Shown piece by piece: positions 43,429 through 53,032 of a stretch of DNA of 64,000 bases. Within the stretch, counting starts at the first letter, position 1, and each line of letters opens with the position of its first letter. Source of the stretch: JALZAQ01 sp038253885 (lineage in GTDB: Bacteria; Gemmatimonadota; Gemmatimonadetes; Gemmatimonadales; Gemmatimonadaceae). Position numbers and translations under genes: made by a program. The stretch is from assembly GCA_038253885.1 (NCBI GenBank), contig JBBSGP010000005.1, positions 1 through 64,000 of the forward strand, read 5' to 3'. Under the pieces are notes generated by a model. That model made no database searches. It worked only from the letters and a program-made list of their open reading frames with translations, and had not been told where the DNA came from.

Positions 43429-44886
43429 ATGAGCACCATCGCCGAGCTGTTGATACCGGTCATTCGCTGGGAACACGCGACGGGCTTCGACGGCGAGCAG
43501 GAAGGCATCGCGCGCGCTCTCGCTCTCGGAGTCGGCGGATTCGTGCTGTTCGGGGGGCCGGACGGCGAGGTGCGCGCTTTGACCAAGGATCTGCGGCAGC
43601 GCTCCAGGGTGCCGCTCCTGATCGGCGCCGAGCTCGAGCGAGGCGCCGCCCAGCAATTTCCGGGAACCACCGGCATGCCGCCGCTCGCCGCCTTGGCCGC
43701 GCTCGACGATCGCAACATCGTCGCGCGGGCCGCAAAGATGACGGCGCGAGAAGCACGGACGATCGGCGTCAACTGGAACCTCGCGCCGGTCTGCGATCTG
43801 GCGCACCACCTTCCGAGCGGTCATCCCGGCACGCGCGAGCTGGGCGCGAATCCCCAGCGCGTGGGTGATCTGGCAGCGGGATGGATCGAGGAATGCCAGC
43901 GGGAAGGAGTGCTCGCTTGCGCGAAGCGCTTCCCCGGGAATGGCAGGGCGGGGCCCCCGTCACGGGATGCCCCGCCGAGTGTGGGTGTGGCGCGCAGTGT
44001 CCTGTTCGAGAGTGACCTCGTGCCGTTCCGTGCTGCCATCACATCGCGGGTGGCCTCGATCATGACGGCGCATGTGAGCTATCCGGCGCTCGACGCGACG
44101 CGACTTCCGGCGTCGTTGTCCACGCAGATGCAGCGTTATCTCCTGCGAGAAAAGCTCGGCTTCGACGGGTTGATCGTGAGCGACGCACTGGCCACGCCGG
44201 CGATGGTGAGCGCGGAGGGAGAGGTCGCCACGGCGATCCGGTCACTCGATGCGGGAACCGACCTGCTGCTCTTTCCCCAGGACCTCGAGAGTATCATCGC
44301 CGCTCTCGATGTCGCCGTGCGCGACGGGCCCCTGGATGACGACCGGGTCACTCAGTCCCGACGCCGGCGGTTGAAATGGGCCCAGTGGGCTGCTCCGCCG
44401 ACCGACTATCGACGGGTCACGGGATCGGATGTAGCCTGGGCGAGCCAGCTCGGAGAGCGGGTCGTGCGACTGGTTCGCGGGCAGGTCGCTCCGTTAACGG
44501 GCGCGGCCGATGTCGTGACGGCTCTCGCCGGCGCCGCGATCGAACAGCCGGGCGCCGGTGCGCCGTTCGTTGCGGCACTCGAGCAGGGCGGAGTGACGGT
44601 GAAGCCCGATGGGGCCTCGGCGCCCGCGGGCGGCGTGACGCTCGTCCTGCTCTTCTCGAGCATTGTCGAGGGTGAGAGCTCGCCGCCGTACCCGGTTGGC
44701 GCGTGCGAGGAGGCTCGACGCGCCTGCGCCGCCGCGCGGACGGCCGGACGCGAATCGGTCGTGATCCAGTTTGGTCCTCCGGACCGTCTGGATGGACTCG
44801 AGGACTGTGCCAACGTGGTATGCGGTTGGACCGGGGATGAGTGGATGCAAGCCGCAACGGCGCGATGGCTGCTGCGCGGATCCTGA
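43429..44886 (+). CDS. glycoside hydrolase family 3-like protein with altered catalytic loop
   Basis: 485 residues. The N-terminal GH3 barrel resembles NagZ-type beta-N-acetylhexosaminidases (LLIGAELERGAAQQFPGTTG, GFDGLIVSDAL with nucleophile D252). A Rossmann-like C-terminal domain follows. The NagZ loop KHFPGHG-x4-DSH, which holds the general acid/base, reads KRFPGNG (166-172) then RAGPPSRDAPPS here, so the key histidines are lost. No signal peptide, so it is probably cytoplasmic. It may be inactive, may use another acid/base or may act as a phosphorylase; the fold itself is clear. Confidence 0.85.
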   Translation: MSTIAELLIPVIRWEHATGFDGEQEGIARALALGVGGFVLFGGPDGEVRALTKDLRQRSRVPLLIGAELERGAAQQFPGTTGMPPLAALAALDDRNIVARAAKMTAREARTIGVNWNLAPVCDLAHHLPSGHPGTRELGANPQRVGDLAAGWIEECQREGVLACAKRFPGNGRAGPPSRDAPPSVGVARSVLFESDLVPFRAAITSRVASIMTAHVSYPALDATRLPASLSTQMQRYLLREKLGFDGLIVSDALATPAMVSAEGEVATAIRSLDAGTDLLLFPQDLESIIAALDVAVRDGPLDDDRVTQSRRRRLKWAQWAAPPTDYRRVTGSDVAWASQLGERVVRLVRGQVAPLTGAADVVTALAGAAIEQPGAGAPFVAALEQGGVTVKPDGASAPAGGVTLVLLFSSIVEGESSPPYPVGACEEARRACAAARTAGRESVVIQFGPPDRLDGLEDCANVVCGWTGDEWMQAATARWLLRGS

Positions 44887-45067
44887 TCGGCGTTCGCTTC
44901 CGGCACGGATCGTCCCAATTGCGAACAGCACGATGCCTGGCGATGAATCGCAACCCGATATGTTCCAACCGGTTCCGGATGCTCCCGAAGCGGCACGCGA
45001 CTGGCCTTAGGAGAACGATTGGAACCGTTACCAGAGTTTCGCCAGTCACGCCACCCGGAGCGCGCGC

Positions 45068-47515
45068 ATGGACACGCTGGTGCAGGACGTTCGCTATGCC
45101 GTCCGCAAGCTGCTGAGGACTCCCGGCTTCACGATCGTCGCCGTGCTCACCCTGGCGCTGGCGATCGGGGCGACCACCGCGATCTTCAGCGTGGTGAACG
45201 GAGTGCTCCTCAAGCCGCTTCCGTTCAAGGAGCCCGACCGGTTGGTGCGGGTGATGTCCCTCCACGAGGGGAAGCTGGGTCCCCTCTCGCCGCTCGACTA
45301 CATCGACCTGCGCGATCAGAGCAGAAGCTTTGCGGGGGTCGCAGCGTTCGATAATGGCACGGTGAATCTGACCGGCACCAGCCTTCAGCCGGTGCGGCTC
45401 AATCGCGCCACCGTCGGCGCCAACTTGTTCTCGCTGCTCGGTGTTCAACCACAGCTCGGTCGTGCGTTCACCGCCGGCGAGGATACCCAGGGTGCAACGG
45501 GCGTCGCCATCCTCTCGGACGAGCTCTGGCGTGGTCGTTTCGGGTCGGATCGGCGCGTGGTAGGGCAGACCCTCACTCTCGATGGCAAGAGCTACACGGT
45601 TGTCGGCGTCGCGCCTCCCCACTTTTCATTCCCGCAACGGGCCGAGATCTGGACACCGCTGGTATTCGGCAAGGACGACATCGATCCGGAGAACCGGGGG
45701 GCGCACTACATCGCGTCACTGGCGCGACTGGCACCCGCGGCCACCACCGAGAGCGCTTCGCGTGAGCTGGCATCGATCGCGGATCGCCTGAGCAAGCAGT
45801 TCCCGCGCACCAACGCCTCGTTCAGCGCCGGCGCGATCTCGCTCCAGGAGCGCATGGTCGGCAACGTGCGGCCGGCGCTCCTCGCGATGATGGGAGCCGT
45901 CGTCTTCGTGCTGCTCATCGCTTGCGCCAACGTGGCGAATCTGCTGCTCGTGCGCGCGGCCTCGCGCGAGACGGAGATCGCGGTCCGGACGGCGCTCGGT
46001 GCTGGGCGGGGACGTCTCGTCCGACAGCTCATCACCGAGAGCGTGCTGCTGTCCGTGACTGGTGCGGCGGCGGGAGCGGCGCTGGCATCGTGGGCGGTCG
46101 AGCTGGTGGTGGCGTTCGGTCCCGCTGGACTGCCACGGCTACAGGATGTGACGGTGGATGGGACGGTGCTCGTGTTCACGGCACTGGTCGCCCTCGTGAC
46201 CGGAGTTCTGTTCGGGCTGATTCCCGCGATCCACGGTTCGAGGCCCGACCTGGGGCAGATGCTCAAGGAGAACGCGCGGGGCTCGAGCGGACGGCGAGGA
46301 AGCGGCCGAGTACGCAGCAGCCTCGTCGTCGCCGAGATGGCGCTGGCGGTGGTTCTGCTCGTGGGGGCGGGGCTCATGATCCGCAGCTTCGTGGGACTGC
46401 TTCGCGTGGACCCCGGCTTCCGCAGCGAGCACGTCGTCACCTTCAACATCTCTCTGCCGGATAACAAGTACCCCTACGATCGCCAGAAGCACGCCTTCGT
46501 CGACGATGTCGTGGCTCGGCTCAAGCGGCTTCCGGGGACACAGGACGCTGCGGTGGTGTTCGGCCGCCCGTTGTCCGACGTCAACTTCCGGACGGTGTTC
46601 GACGTTGCCGGTCGGCCCAAGCAGCCGCCTGGCCACGGCACTCCGACCGAGGTGCGGGTCGCGTCACCGGACTTCTTCCGCGCCATGGGCATCCGCATCG
46701 TGCGCGGCCGGAGCTTCGATGAGCACGATCGCGGCGGTGGGCCGCAGGTGGCGATGGTCAATCAGGAGTTCGTGCGCCGATATTTTCCGACCGAGGATCC
46801 GCTCGGCAAGCGGATCACGCTGGGGTGGGGGCAGGACACGGCCGAAGCGAGCGCCACCGTCAAGAACGTGACAATGGGCGGAGAGATCATCGGCGTCATC
46901 GCCGATGTGAAGCAGTTCGGTCTCGCGGCCGATCTGTACCCGATGACCTATCTGCCGTTCAGCCAGGCGACAATCGGCGGGCTGAGTGTGGTCATCCGCT
47001 CGACGGCGGATCCGGCGTTCGTCGAATCGTCCGCTCGGACGGTGGTTCGGGCGGTGGATGCCGATCTGCCGATCTTCGGCCTCCAGAAGATGACGGACGT
47101 CGTATCCGAGTCTCTGGCGCAACCTCGCTTCTACACTCTTCTGCTGGGGGCATTCGCCGGCATCGCGCTGTTGCTGGCGGCCCTGGGCATCTACGGCGTG
47201 ATCTCGTACGCTGTCAGTCAGCGGACCCGTGAGCTTGGCATCCGGATCGCGCTGGGTGCCACTCGCCAGCGCGTCGTGAGGCTCGTGGTTGGCCAGGGGC
47301 TGGCCCTGACCGTGCTCGGAGTCATCGTCGGTGCCGGCGCGGCGTTCTGGCTCACGCGGCTCATTGCCAGTCTGCTGTTCGGCGTCTCGGCTTCGGATCC
47401 CGTGACCTTCAGCGCCGTGACGGTCGTTCTACTGGGAGTGGCGGTGCTGGCCACGTGGCTGCCGGCGCGGCGTGCGGCGCGAGTGGATCCGGTGATCGCG
47501 ATGCGGGCGGAGTGA
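45068..47515 (+). CDS. ABC transporter permease, MacB/ADOP type
   Basis: 815 residues. Two MacB-like periplasmic domains alternate with FtsX-type membrane regions: one N-terminal span (FTIVAVLTLALAIGATTAIF), three spans in the middle (around ANVANLLLVRAASRETEIAV) and three at the end. No ATPase is encoded beside it. This duplicated, orphan-permease architecture (ADOP) is very common in Acidobacteriota and Gemmatimonadota and is thought to act in export of unknown compounds. The opening MDTLVQDVRYAVRKLLRTPG is the standard start. It ends four bases from the convergent HD-GYP gene. Confidence 0.92.
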   Translation: MDTLVQDVRYAVRKLLRTPGFTIVAVLTLALAIGATTAIFSVVNGVLLKPLPFKEPDRLVRVMSLHEGKLGPLSPLDYIDLRDQSRSFAGVAAFDNGTVNLTGTSLQPVRLNRATVGANLFSLLGVQPQLGRAFTAGEDTQGATGVAILSDELWRGRFGSDRRVVGQTLTLDGKSYTVVGVAPPHFSFPQRAEIWTPLVFGKDDIDPENRGAHYIASLARLAPAATTESASRELASIADRLSKQFPRTNASFSAGAISLQERMVGNVRPALLAMMGAVVFVLLIACANVANLLLVRAASRETEIAVRTALGAGRGRLVRQLITESVLLSVTGAAAGAALASWAVELVVAFGPAGLPRLQDVTVDGTVLVFTALVALVTGVLFGLIPAIHGSRPDLGQMLKENARGSSGRRGSGRVRSSLVVAEMALAVVLLVGAGLMIRSFVGLLRVDPGFRSEHVVTFNISLPDNKYPYDRQKHAFVDDVVARLKRLPGTQDAAVVFGRPLSDVNFRTVFDVAGRPKQPPGHGTPTEVRVASPDFFRAMGIRIVRGRSFDEHDRGGGPQVAMVNQEFVRRYFPTEDPLGKRITLGWGQDTAEASATVKNVTMGGEIIGVIADVKQFGLAADLYPMTYLPFSQATIGGLSVVIRSTADPAFVESSARTVVRAVDADLPIFGLQKMTDVVSESLAQPRFYTLLLGAFAGIALLLAALGIYGVISYAVSQRTRELGIRIALGATRQRVVRLVVGQGLALTVLGVIVGAGAAFWLTRLIASLLFGVSASDPVTFSAVTVVLLGVAVLATWLPARRAARVDPVIAMRAE

Positions 47516-47519
47516 TGCG

Positions 47520-49487
47520 CTAGAGCGGAGGCGGGGTGTCGGCGCGGCGCGGCGCCTCGAAGATTCGCGCGTCCACGAACACCCCAAGGAGGTCCTGGTC
47601 GAGGAGCCCGGCCTTCGCCTCGCTGTGAAGGATATCGAGGGCACGCTCCACGGGAACCGCCTTCTTGTAGGGGCGATCCGACGCGGTGAGGGCATCGTAT
47701 ATGTCGCTGATCGTCATGATCCGCGTCTGCACGGGGATCTCATCCGCGGTGACACCGCGCGGGTAGCCCTTGCCGTTCAGCTTCTCGTGGTGCCCGTACG
47801 CCAGGCTGGGTATTCCCCTGAGCTCTCGCGTCCATGGGATCTCGCGCAGGAAGCGAAAGGTGTGTGTGACGTGGGACTCGATCTCCTGGCGCTCACTGAC
47901 ATCGAGCGTACCCTGCGGGATCGACAGCACCCGGACCTCGTCCTCGCTCAACAGCGGCCTCCTGATACCGTCGTAGTTGACGAACAGGCGCTCCGGCAGG
48001 TGCTCGAGCTCTTCCACCGCTCCCACGACGATCGAAGGCTCGTTCGCGGCGAGGACGAGAGCGAGCAGATGGTCGAGCTCGTGCTGCCTGTCCTCGAGCT
48101 GTCCGGTGAGGGACGCCACCAGCTCGTCGTAGCCGCTCCTGCCGATGTCGTGGAGATGCCCGGCGCGCCGGCGCTCGAAATCCAGTTGCGCCTCCTGCCG
48201 GAGAAACGCGAAGCGCGCTCGAATCGCGTCCAGCTCCGCCGGATAGAGCTTCTTGGCCTTGACGAGCACCTGCTCGCGGACGGCGACCTTTCCGAAGTCG
48301 TGCAGCAGGCTGGCGTAGCGCAGCTCCTTGAGCTGCTCGCGCGAGAACCGGACGCCGCGCCAGGGTCCTGTCGGGACGCGCACCAGCGCTTCGGCGAGCC
48401 CCACCGAGAGGCCGGCGACGCGACCGGAATGGCCAAACGTGGTGGGATCCCGCGACTCGATCGCCGTGATCGCCGCGGTCACAAAGCCCTCGAAGAGCCG
48501 CTCGATGTCCTGATGCAGAAGGGAGTTTTCGATCGACACGGCCGCCTGGGATGCCAGCGCGCTGACCAGCTCGACGGCGCGGGCATCGTAGCAGATCACC
48601 TCGTGCTCGACGATCTCTGGCGTGGTGAGTCGCGTGCCGACGCTCCGTTTTCGGTTCAGAAGCTGCAGCACCCCCACCGTCTCGTCGCGCTGCGTGATGA
48701 GCGGGATCACCAGCATGGACCTTGTGCGATAGTTGTTGCGCTCGTCGAAGGTCCGATTCTGCTTGTACTCGACGTCGGCGGGCAGACCATAGACATCGGC
48801 GATGACAAGGGGCTCGCCTGTCAGAGCGACGTGCCCGGCCAGACTCGAATGATCCACCGGCACGGTGAATTCACCGAACTCGACGTCGGGAAGGGATTCA
48901 TTCTGGGTCAGCTTGAAGCGCAGCGTCCGTGGCTCGTCGGTCTCCTCTCGCTCGCACAGATAGATCGATCCCGCGTCGCTGTTCGTGAGTCGACGGGCCT
49001 GCGAGAGGATCATCTCGAGAAGGGTAAGAAGGTTGCGCTCGGTGGAAAGCGCGACCCCGACCTGCGCGAGCTCAGCCAACTCGTGTTGGCGTTTCCGCTC
49101 CTCCGCTTTCGCCGAGCGCATCGAGACGAGGGAGGCGGCGTGGCGAAAGGCGCCCCGGAGCTGAACCAACATGGTGCGGGGAGCGGCTCCTCCCGACACG
49201 AAGCCACAGAGCAGCTCTGCCGGGAAGCTCGCCGGCAGCTCTCGATCGTCAGGATCCCCGACGCCGAGCAGGGCCGCGACCTCGGCCAGACGCGCGAGTC
49301 GCCGGAGGTCACCATCGATGACCCGCAGCAGGGAACGATCGACAAGAAGGACCGTCGGCTGGGTGATGTCGAGCGTGTCTCGCGCCGGAACGTCGGTGAC
49401 GGAGCGCACCTCGAGGTTGGCGTCACCCCCATCGGCCGTGATTCCAGCGAACTGCCGCCCGGCGGCGACGATCAGAAGCGGCCGCAC
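47520..49487 (-). CDS. GAF-HD-GYP protein, probable cyclic di-GMP phosphodiesterase
   Basis: 655 residues from GTG 49487. A receiver-like N-terminal region (LLIVAAGRQFAGI) precedes a GAF domain (about 140-320) and an HD-GYP domain with HD at 396-397 (LLHDFGKVAV) and HHEKLNGKGYP at 566-576. HD-GYP enzymes hydrolyse cyclic di-GMP to GMP. The gap between the HD and HHE motifs is about 170 residues, against roughly 60 in typical members, implying an insertion of about 110 residues. It is the last gene of a minus-strand run and starts 4 bases after the CsgG-like gene. Confidence 0.9.
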   Translation of the reverse strand: MRPLLIVAAGRQFAGITADGGDANLEVRSVTDVPARDTLDITQPTVLLVDRSLLRVIDGDLRRLARLAEVAALLGVGDPDDRELPASFPAELLCGFVSGGAAPRTMLVQLRGAFRHAASLVSMRSAKAEERKRQHELAELAQVGVALSTERNLLTLLEMILSQARRLTNSDAGSIYLCEREETDEPRTLRFKLTQNESLPDVEFGEFTVPVDHSSLAGHVALTGEPLVIADVYGLPADVEYKQNRTFDERNNYRTRSMLVIPLITQRDETVGVLQLLNRKRSVGTRLTTPEIVEHEVICYDARAVELVSALASQAAVSIENSLLHQDIERLFEGFVTAAITAIESRDPTTFGHSGRVAGLSVGLAEALVRVPTGPWRGVRFSREQLKELRYASLLHDFGKVAVREQVLVKAKKLYPAELDAIRARFAFLRQEAQLDFERRRAGHLHDIGRSGYDELVASLTGQLEDRQHELDHLLALVLAANEPSIVVGAVEELEHLPERLFVNYDGIRRPLLSEDEVRVLSIPQGTLDVSERQEIESHVTHTFRFLREIPWTRELRGIPSLAYGHHEKLNGKGYPRGVTADEIPVQTRIMTISDIYDALTASDRPYKKAVPVERALDILHSEAKAGLLDQDLLGVFVDARIFEAPRRADTPPPL

Positions 49488-49491
49488 TGAT

Positions 49492-50208
49492 CTAGTTCGT
49501 GCCGCGCTTTGCCTGGAGCTTCGCGAGCTCGCGCTTCGCGGGCTCATAGTCCGGGAAGTCATGAAGGGATCTGGTGAGCAGAACCGCGGCGGAGTCCGGC
49601 TTGCCGGCATCCTTGAGGGCGAGAGCGCGCGAATACTGGAGTGCCACCTGGAAGGGAATCTTCTTCGCCGCTTCGCCGCGCATCTCTCTCGCGCCCGCGG
49701 GGAGTGGCGGCAGCTTCATGCCCGTGTTCAACCGAGTGGCCATCTGGTCGATCATCGACATCAGAGTGGCCTGCTTCCCACTGACGCTCTCCACGTGCTC
49801 GACGGCCGACGTCTCGACGTTGACGGCTCGGGCATCGAGTCGCCAGCTGTCGCCGATGCCGACGAAGGCACCGAAGATCATGTGATGAACACCGAGAAGC
49901 TTGCCGACGCGGATCGCCGTGCCCGCGTCCACCTGGCCGTCGGCGACGAGCCTGTGCTCGGCCATCACTTTTTCGATCTGGTCGCGCTCGAGGACGCGGA
50001 TATTGGGATTGGCGGCCATCTCGGTCACGAGGATATCGGCCACACCCTTTCCCAATGCGTCGTAATCGCGGCTTGTCGGTCCGACAACGCCGTTGGCGAA
50101 GTACATGACCGCCACTGTCGGCCGCGTATCACCTTGCGCGCCGGCGCTTCCGCCGGCGACGGCCAGCGCCACCAGGGCGGCCGACCAGAGTGCGATGGTG
50201 CGCGCCAT
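49492..50208 (-). CDS. CsgG/TolB-like exported protein
   Basis: 238 residues. A signal peptide (IALWSAALVALAVAGGSAGAQ) without lipobox is followed by a CsgG-type N-terminal fold: TVAVMYFANGVVG, GVADILVTEMAANPNIRVLERDQIEK, then TAIRVGKLLGVHHMIFGAFV. A short TPR-like helix pair lies at the end (LQYSRALALKDAG). Relatives form nonameric outer-membrane channels (CsgG) or act as periplasmic subunits. Lacking a lipid anchor, it is probably periplasmic. It is the second CsgG-like protein of this operon. Fifteen bases separate it from the MBL gene. Confidence 0.82.
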   Translation of the reverse strand: MARTIALWSAALVALAVAGGSAGAQGDTRPTVAVMYFANGVVGPTSRDYDALGKGVADILVTEMAANPNIRVLERDQIEKVMAEHRLVADGQVDAGTAIRVGKLLGVHHMIFGAFVGIGDSWRLDARAVNVETSAVEHVESVSGKQATLMSMIDQMATRLNTGMKLPPLPAGAREMRGEAAKKIPFQVALQYSRALALKDAGKPDSAAVLLTRSLHDFPDYEPAKRELAKLQAKRGTN

Positions 50209-50223
50209 GTGTCCTCCCGGACC

Positions 50224-51096
50224 TCAGACCGTCAACGTCAACCCTTCGGCGGCCGCGAGCACCCTCAACGTGCTCCCTCGTTCCGCCACGACTTCCCGGC
50301 AAACAGCCACCCGGCCGTCCATCTCGTCATCCGTGCGCTCAGGCTTGTGATGGAAGAGCACGAGTGTCTCCACCGCTGACTCGAGCGCCAGCTCCACGAC
50401 GTCCCGATCGGCTGAATGCCCCCAGCCGTGATGGACTGCGTATTCCTCGACCGTGTACATCGCGTCGTGCACCAGCACCCGGGAGCCTCGAATGAAGGCC
50501 ACCAGCTCACCCCACCACCCCGGACGCGAGCCGTACCCGGCATGGCTGCCGAGCTCGTTGTCCGAGATGTAGACGAGGCCCCCCGTCTCCGCGTTACGTC
50601 CCCGGAAGCGGTAGCCGAGAGCGCCCCCCGGATGACGTACCGGAATGACGTCCACTTTGTACCCCGCTCCCCGGTGTGAGTCACCGTCCAGGAGTCGGAA
50701 TTCGACTGCCGCCCCGACGTCATCGAATGTCACCGGAAAGGCGCCGCGCGCCATCTGGTCCCGCACTCCGCGATCGACGGTCTGCTCGAGCGAGGGCGCG
50801 CCCCAGATCCGGAACGTGTTTCCCGAGCGAAAGAGGGGCTCGAAGAACGGGAGGCCCTGGATGTGATCCCAGTGGGCGTGCGTGAGGAAGAAATCCCCCT
50901 CGACCGGCGCCCCGCCGGAGGCCGCCATGAGAGCGCGGCCGAGCTCCCGCGCTCCCGTGCCCGCGTCCAGGATGAGCAGCTCACCCCGCTCGGTGCGGAG
51001 CTCGACGCACGGCGTATTTCCGCCGTAGCGCACGGTCCCGGGACCGGGGGTCGGGATCGAGCCCCTGGTCCCCCAGAACCGGATTGTCATCGACAT
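50224..51096 (-). CDS. MBL-fold metallo-hydrolase
   Basis: 290 residues from ATG 51096. The opening IRFWGTRGSIPTPGPGTVRYGGNTPCVEL and the metal motif THAHWDH (HxHxDH) place it among the beta-lactamase-fold hydrolases related to PhnP and 3',5'-cyclic-nucleotide phosphodiesterases. Further metal ligands are suggested by VRHPGGALGYR, SDNELG and the C-terminal LFHHKPERTDDEMD. It lies inside an operon with a Crp-type regulator and an HD-GYP protein, so a nucleotide substrate is possible but unproven. ATG 51090 and GTG 51111 are alternative starts. Confidence 0.88.
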   Translation of the reverse strand: MSMTIRFWGTRGSIPTPGPGTVRYGGNTPCVELRTERGELLILDAGTGARELGRALMAASGGAPVEGDFFLTHAHWDHIQGLPFFEPLFRSGNTFRIWGAPSLEQTVDRGVRDQMARGAFPVTFDDVGAAVEFRLLDGDSHRGAGYKVDVIPVRHPGGALGYRFRGRNAETGGLVYISDNELGSHAGYGSRPGWWGELVAFIRGSRVLVHDAMYTVEEYAVHHGWGHSADRDVVELALESAVETLVLFHHKPERTDDEMDGRVAVCREVVAERGSTLRVLAAAEGLTLTV

Positions 51097-51179
51097 GTCG
51101 CTGCTGTGCACACCTGGAAGATAGGGTCGATGGCGCGTGGCGAAGAAGGAATCCCGTCACTCCCTGCCCGTGATGATCA

Positions 51180-51863
51180 TCACAGCCGAACGTGCGCGAG
51201 CTTCTCCAGTCCTCCACGGTCGGTGATGATCACCTGGCGCCGCTGCACGGCAATGAGGCCGCGCGTCTGGAACGTGCGCATTGCTCGGGAGACTGTCTCC
51301 CGGCTCGCACCGATGATCTGCGCGATGGTCTGGTGGGTGAGACGTTTCTCGATCACGCCGCCATCCGCGGCGCTCTCGTCGGCGGCATCGAGCAGCAGTC
51401 TCGCGATACGTCCGTCGACGTCGAGGAGCACGAGGCTCCCGATCTTCGCATCAGCCCGGCGCAGCCGACGCGAGAGCTCTCCCAGCAGCGCCCATGCGAC
51501 CGAGGGCGACTCCTGCACTCGTTTGCGAAAATCCTCGCGGCGCAGCACGATCAGAAGGGACTCGTCCATCGCGATCACGTGCGCCGAGCGCGGCTCGCCA
51601 TCGATCAGCGAGAGCTCCCCGAAATGTGATCCCACTCCGAGGATGCCGAGAATGACTTCGCGCCCGTCCTCGCCGATCAGCACGACCTTCACCCGGCCCT
51701 GGCGAACGATGAACAGCGAGTCGCCAGGATCGTCCTCGAAGAGGATGACGTTGCTGCGCGGATAGATCCGCTCCCGGGTCAGCTCGGCGAATTTTCCCAG
51801 CTCGACCCGGTCCACTCCACTGAGCAGGGGGACCGTCGCCAGAAAATCGACCGTCGAGAGCAC
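51180..51863 (-). CDS. Crp/Fnr family transcriptional regulator
   Basis: 227 residues. A cyclic-nucleotide-binding fold (IVRQGRVKVVLIGEDGREVI, then GSHFGELSLIDGEPRSAHV) is joined to a winged helix with LTHQTIAQIIGASRETVSRAM. The phosphate-binding cassette FGELSLIDGEPRSA keeps the Glu and Arg-Ser used for cyclic nucleotide binding, and no N-terminal Fnr cysteine cluster is present, so a cAMP- or cGMP-type ligand is plausible. GTG 51863 starts two bases after the beta-barrel gene; TTG 51869 would overlap its stop. Confidence 0.92.
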   Translation of the reverse strand: MLSTVDFLATVPLLSGVDRVELGKFAELTRERIYPRSNVILFEDDPGDSLFIVRQGRVKVVLIGEDGREVILGILGVGSHFGELSLIDGEPRSAHVIAMDESLLIVLRREDFRKRVQESPSVAWALLGELSRRLRRADAKIGSLVLLDVDGRIARLLLDAADESAADGGVIEKRLTHQTIAQIIGASRETVSRAMRTFQTRGLIAVQRRQVIITDRGGLEKLAHVRL

Positions 51864-51865
51864 GG

Positions 51866-53032
51866 TCAACGAGCGCCGACGACGAGCGAGAGCTCGAGCC
51901 GCCGGCCATTCACCCGCCGACCACCGGAATCGAAGGTGCCGTACTCGCCGCCGATCATCGGACGAACTTGCATTGTGCCGGCGCCAACCGCGAGCCCCAG
52001 CTGCGCTCCCGCGCTCAACACCGCAGCGGTCGCGAGAGTCTCGTCGACCTTGAGGCCGGTGTGCCACCGTCCCGTCACGCCCGCGAGGAGCGCCGTCCCG
52101 CCGCCGATCCGGTGAAGCCCCATGCCGCCGACATCGAGCTCGTTACCGGTTGTGCCGGCCACGACCCGGCCCGATTCGGTCCGGTAGCTGCTGCGATAGT
52201 GGTCGTAGGCGAACAGGCTGCCCTCGTCCAGCCACGCGCTGGCCAGCTCGTAGTGCAGCTCGCTGATCCAGGTGGCCCCTGGGCGCAGCGCGCTCGTGCC
52301 GCCGCTCTGCGTCCGCGTCAGACGCTCCGCCCCGTACACGGTGGAGGAGAGGCTGATCTCCAGCCGGCTCTGTCCCACCAGGCGATCGGCCCCCACCGAG
52401 AATCGAATCGCTTGTCCCGGGTCCAGTGTCGAGACGCCGAGCGTGGCCGCGTCGACCGGAGCGTAGCTTCCCCGATACTCCAGCGAGACGCCGGCTCCGA
52501 CGGTGGTCTCACCGAGCTGTCGGGCTCCCACCAGTCCGGCCGTGCCACCCGGACCGTGCCCGAGACCTGGGGTCTGGAAACGAAGCGCGGGCGCGCCGAG
52601 CACTCGCGCGGCACGCAACTCGCCCGGCGTCAGTCCTGTCTTCCCGATTGGGACATTCAGCCCGAAGGTCGCGAGGAGGTCGTCCCCATGGAGGCGCGCG
52701 CTGGCCCGGAGCTTCGCGTCGGCCAGACCGCGCAGCTCGACCATCTGCTTTCGTCCGCCTTCCTCCAGCACGACCTGGCCCCAGCTGTAGGCGGTGTAGC
52801 CATCGAGCCGCCACGTCGAGCCGAGCGCCAGCGAGCCTATCAGCGGCAGCGATATCTGCCGCGCACTCTTGACGCTATCAGGGGTCGGGCTGGCGAAACG
52901 CCAGGACTCGAACACGGGGGCCATCTCCAGTCGGTGCGGTCCGCCGAGTGTCATCTGAGCGCGGAGCGGAGCGGCGGCCGCCGGCATCGCCAGAACAATC
53001 CCGGCGGCTCGCCGAAGATATCGCACGCTCAT
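51866..53032 (-). CDS. exported protein, probable outer-membrane beta-barrel
   Basis: 388 residues. A signal peptide (RAAGIVLAMPAAAAPLRAQ) is followed by a sequence of alternating hydrophobic and polar strands ending in LELSLVVGAR, rich in Gly, Ser and Thr and without long hydrophobic helices. This is the look of a Gram-negative outer-membrane barrel. I recognise no named family. The ATG overlaps the stop of the CsgG-like lipoprotein gene, and the Crp gene follows, so the three are co-translated. Confidence 0.75.
   Translation of the reverse strand: MSVRYLRRAAGIVLAMPAAAAPLRAQMTLGGPHRLEMAPVFESWRFASPTPDSVKSARQISLPLIGSLALGSTWRLDGYTAYSWGQVVLEEGGRKQMVELRGLADAKLRASARLHGDDLLATFGLNVPIGKTGLTPGELRAARVLGAPALRFQTPGLGHGPGGTAGLVGARQLGETTVGAGVSLEYRGSYAPVDAATLGVSTLDPGQAIRFSVGADRLVGQSRLEISLSSTVYGAERLTRTQSGGTSALRPGATWISELHYELASAWLDEGSLFAYDHYRSSYRTESGRVVAGTTGNELDVGGMGLHRIGGGTALLAGVTGRWHTGLKVDETLATAAVLSAGAQLGLAVGAGTMQVRPMIGGEYGTFDSGGRRVNGRRLELSLVVGAR

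Noticed and set aside
44887..45067. Regulatory element in the 181-base gap before the ADOP permease (TTGCGA...TCGCAA, GGTTCC repeats)
   Set aside because: Short imperfect repeats with no promoter spacing; likely chance. Nothing else seen there.
47625..49490. 621-codon plus-strand frame opposite the HD-GYP gene
   Set aside because: The minus-strand product has intact GAF and HD-GYP motifs; the plus-strand frame shows only shadow composition.
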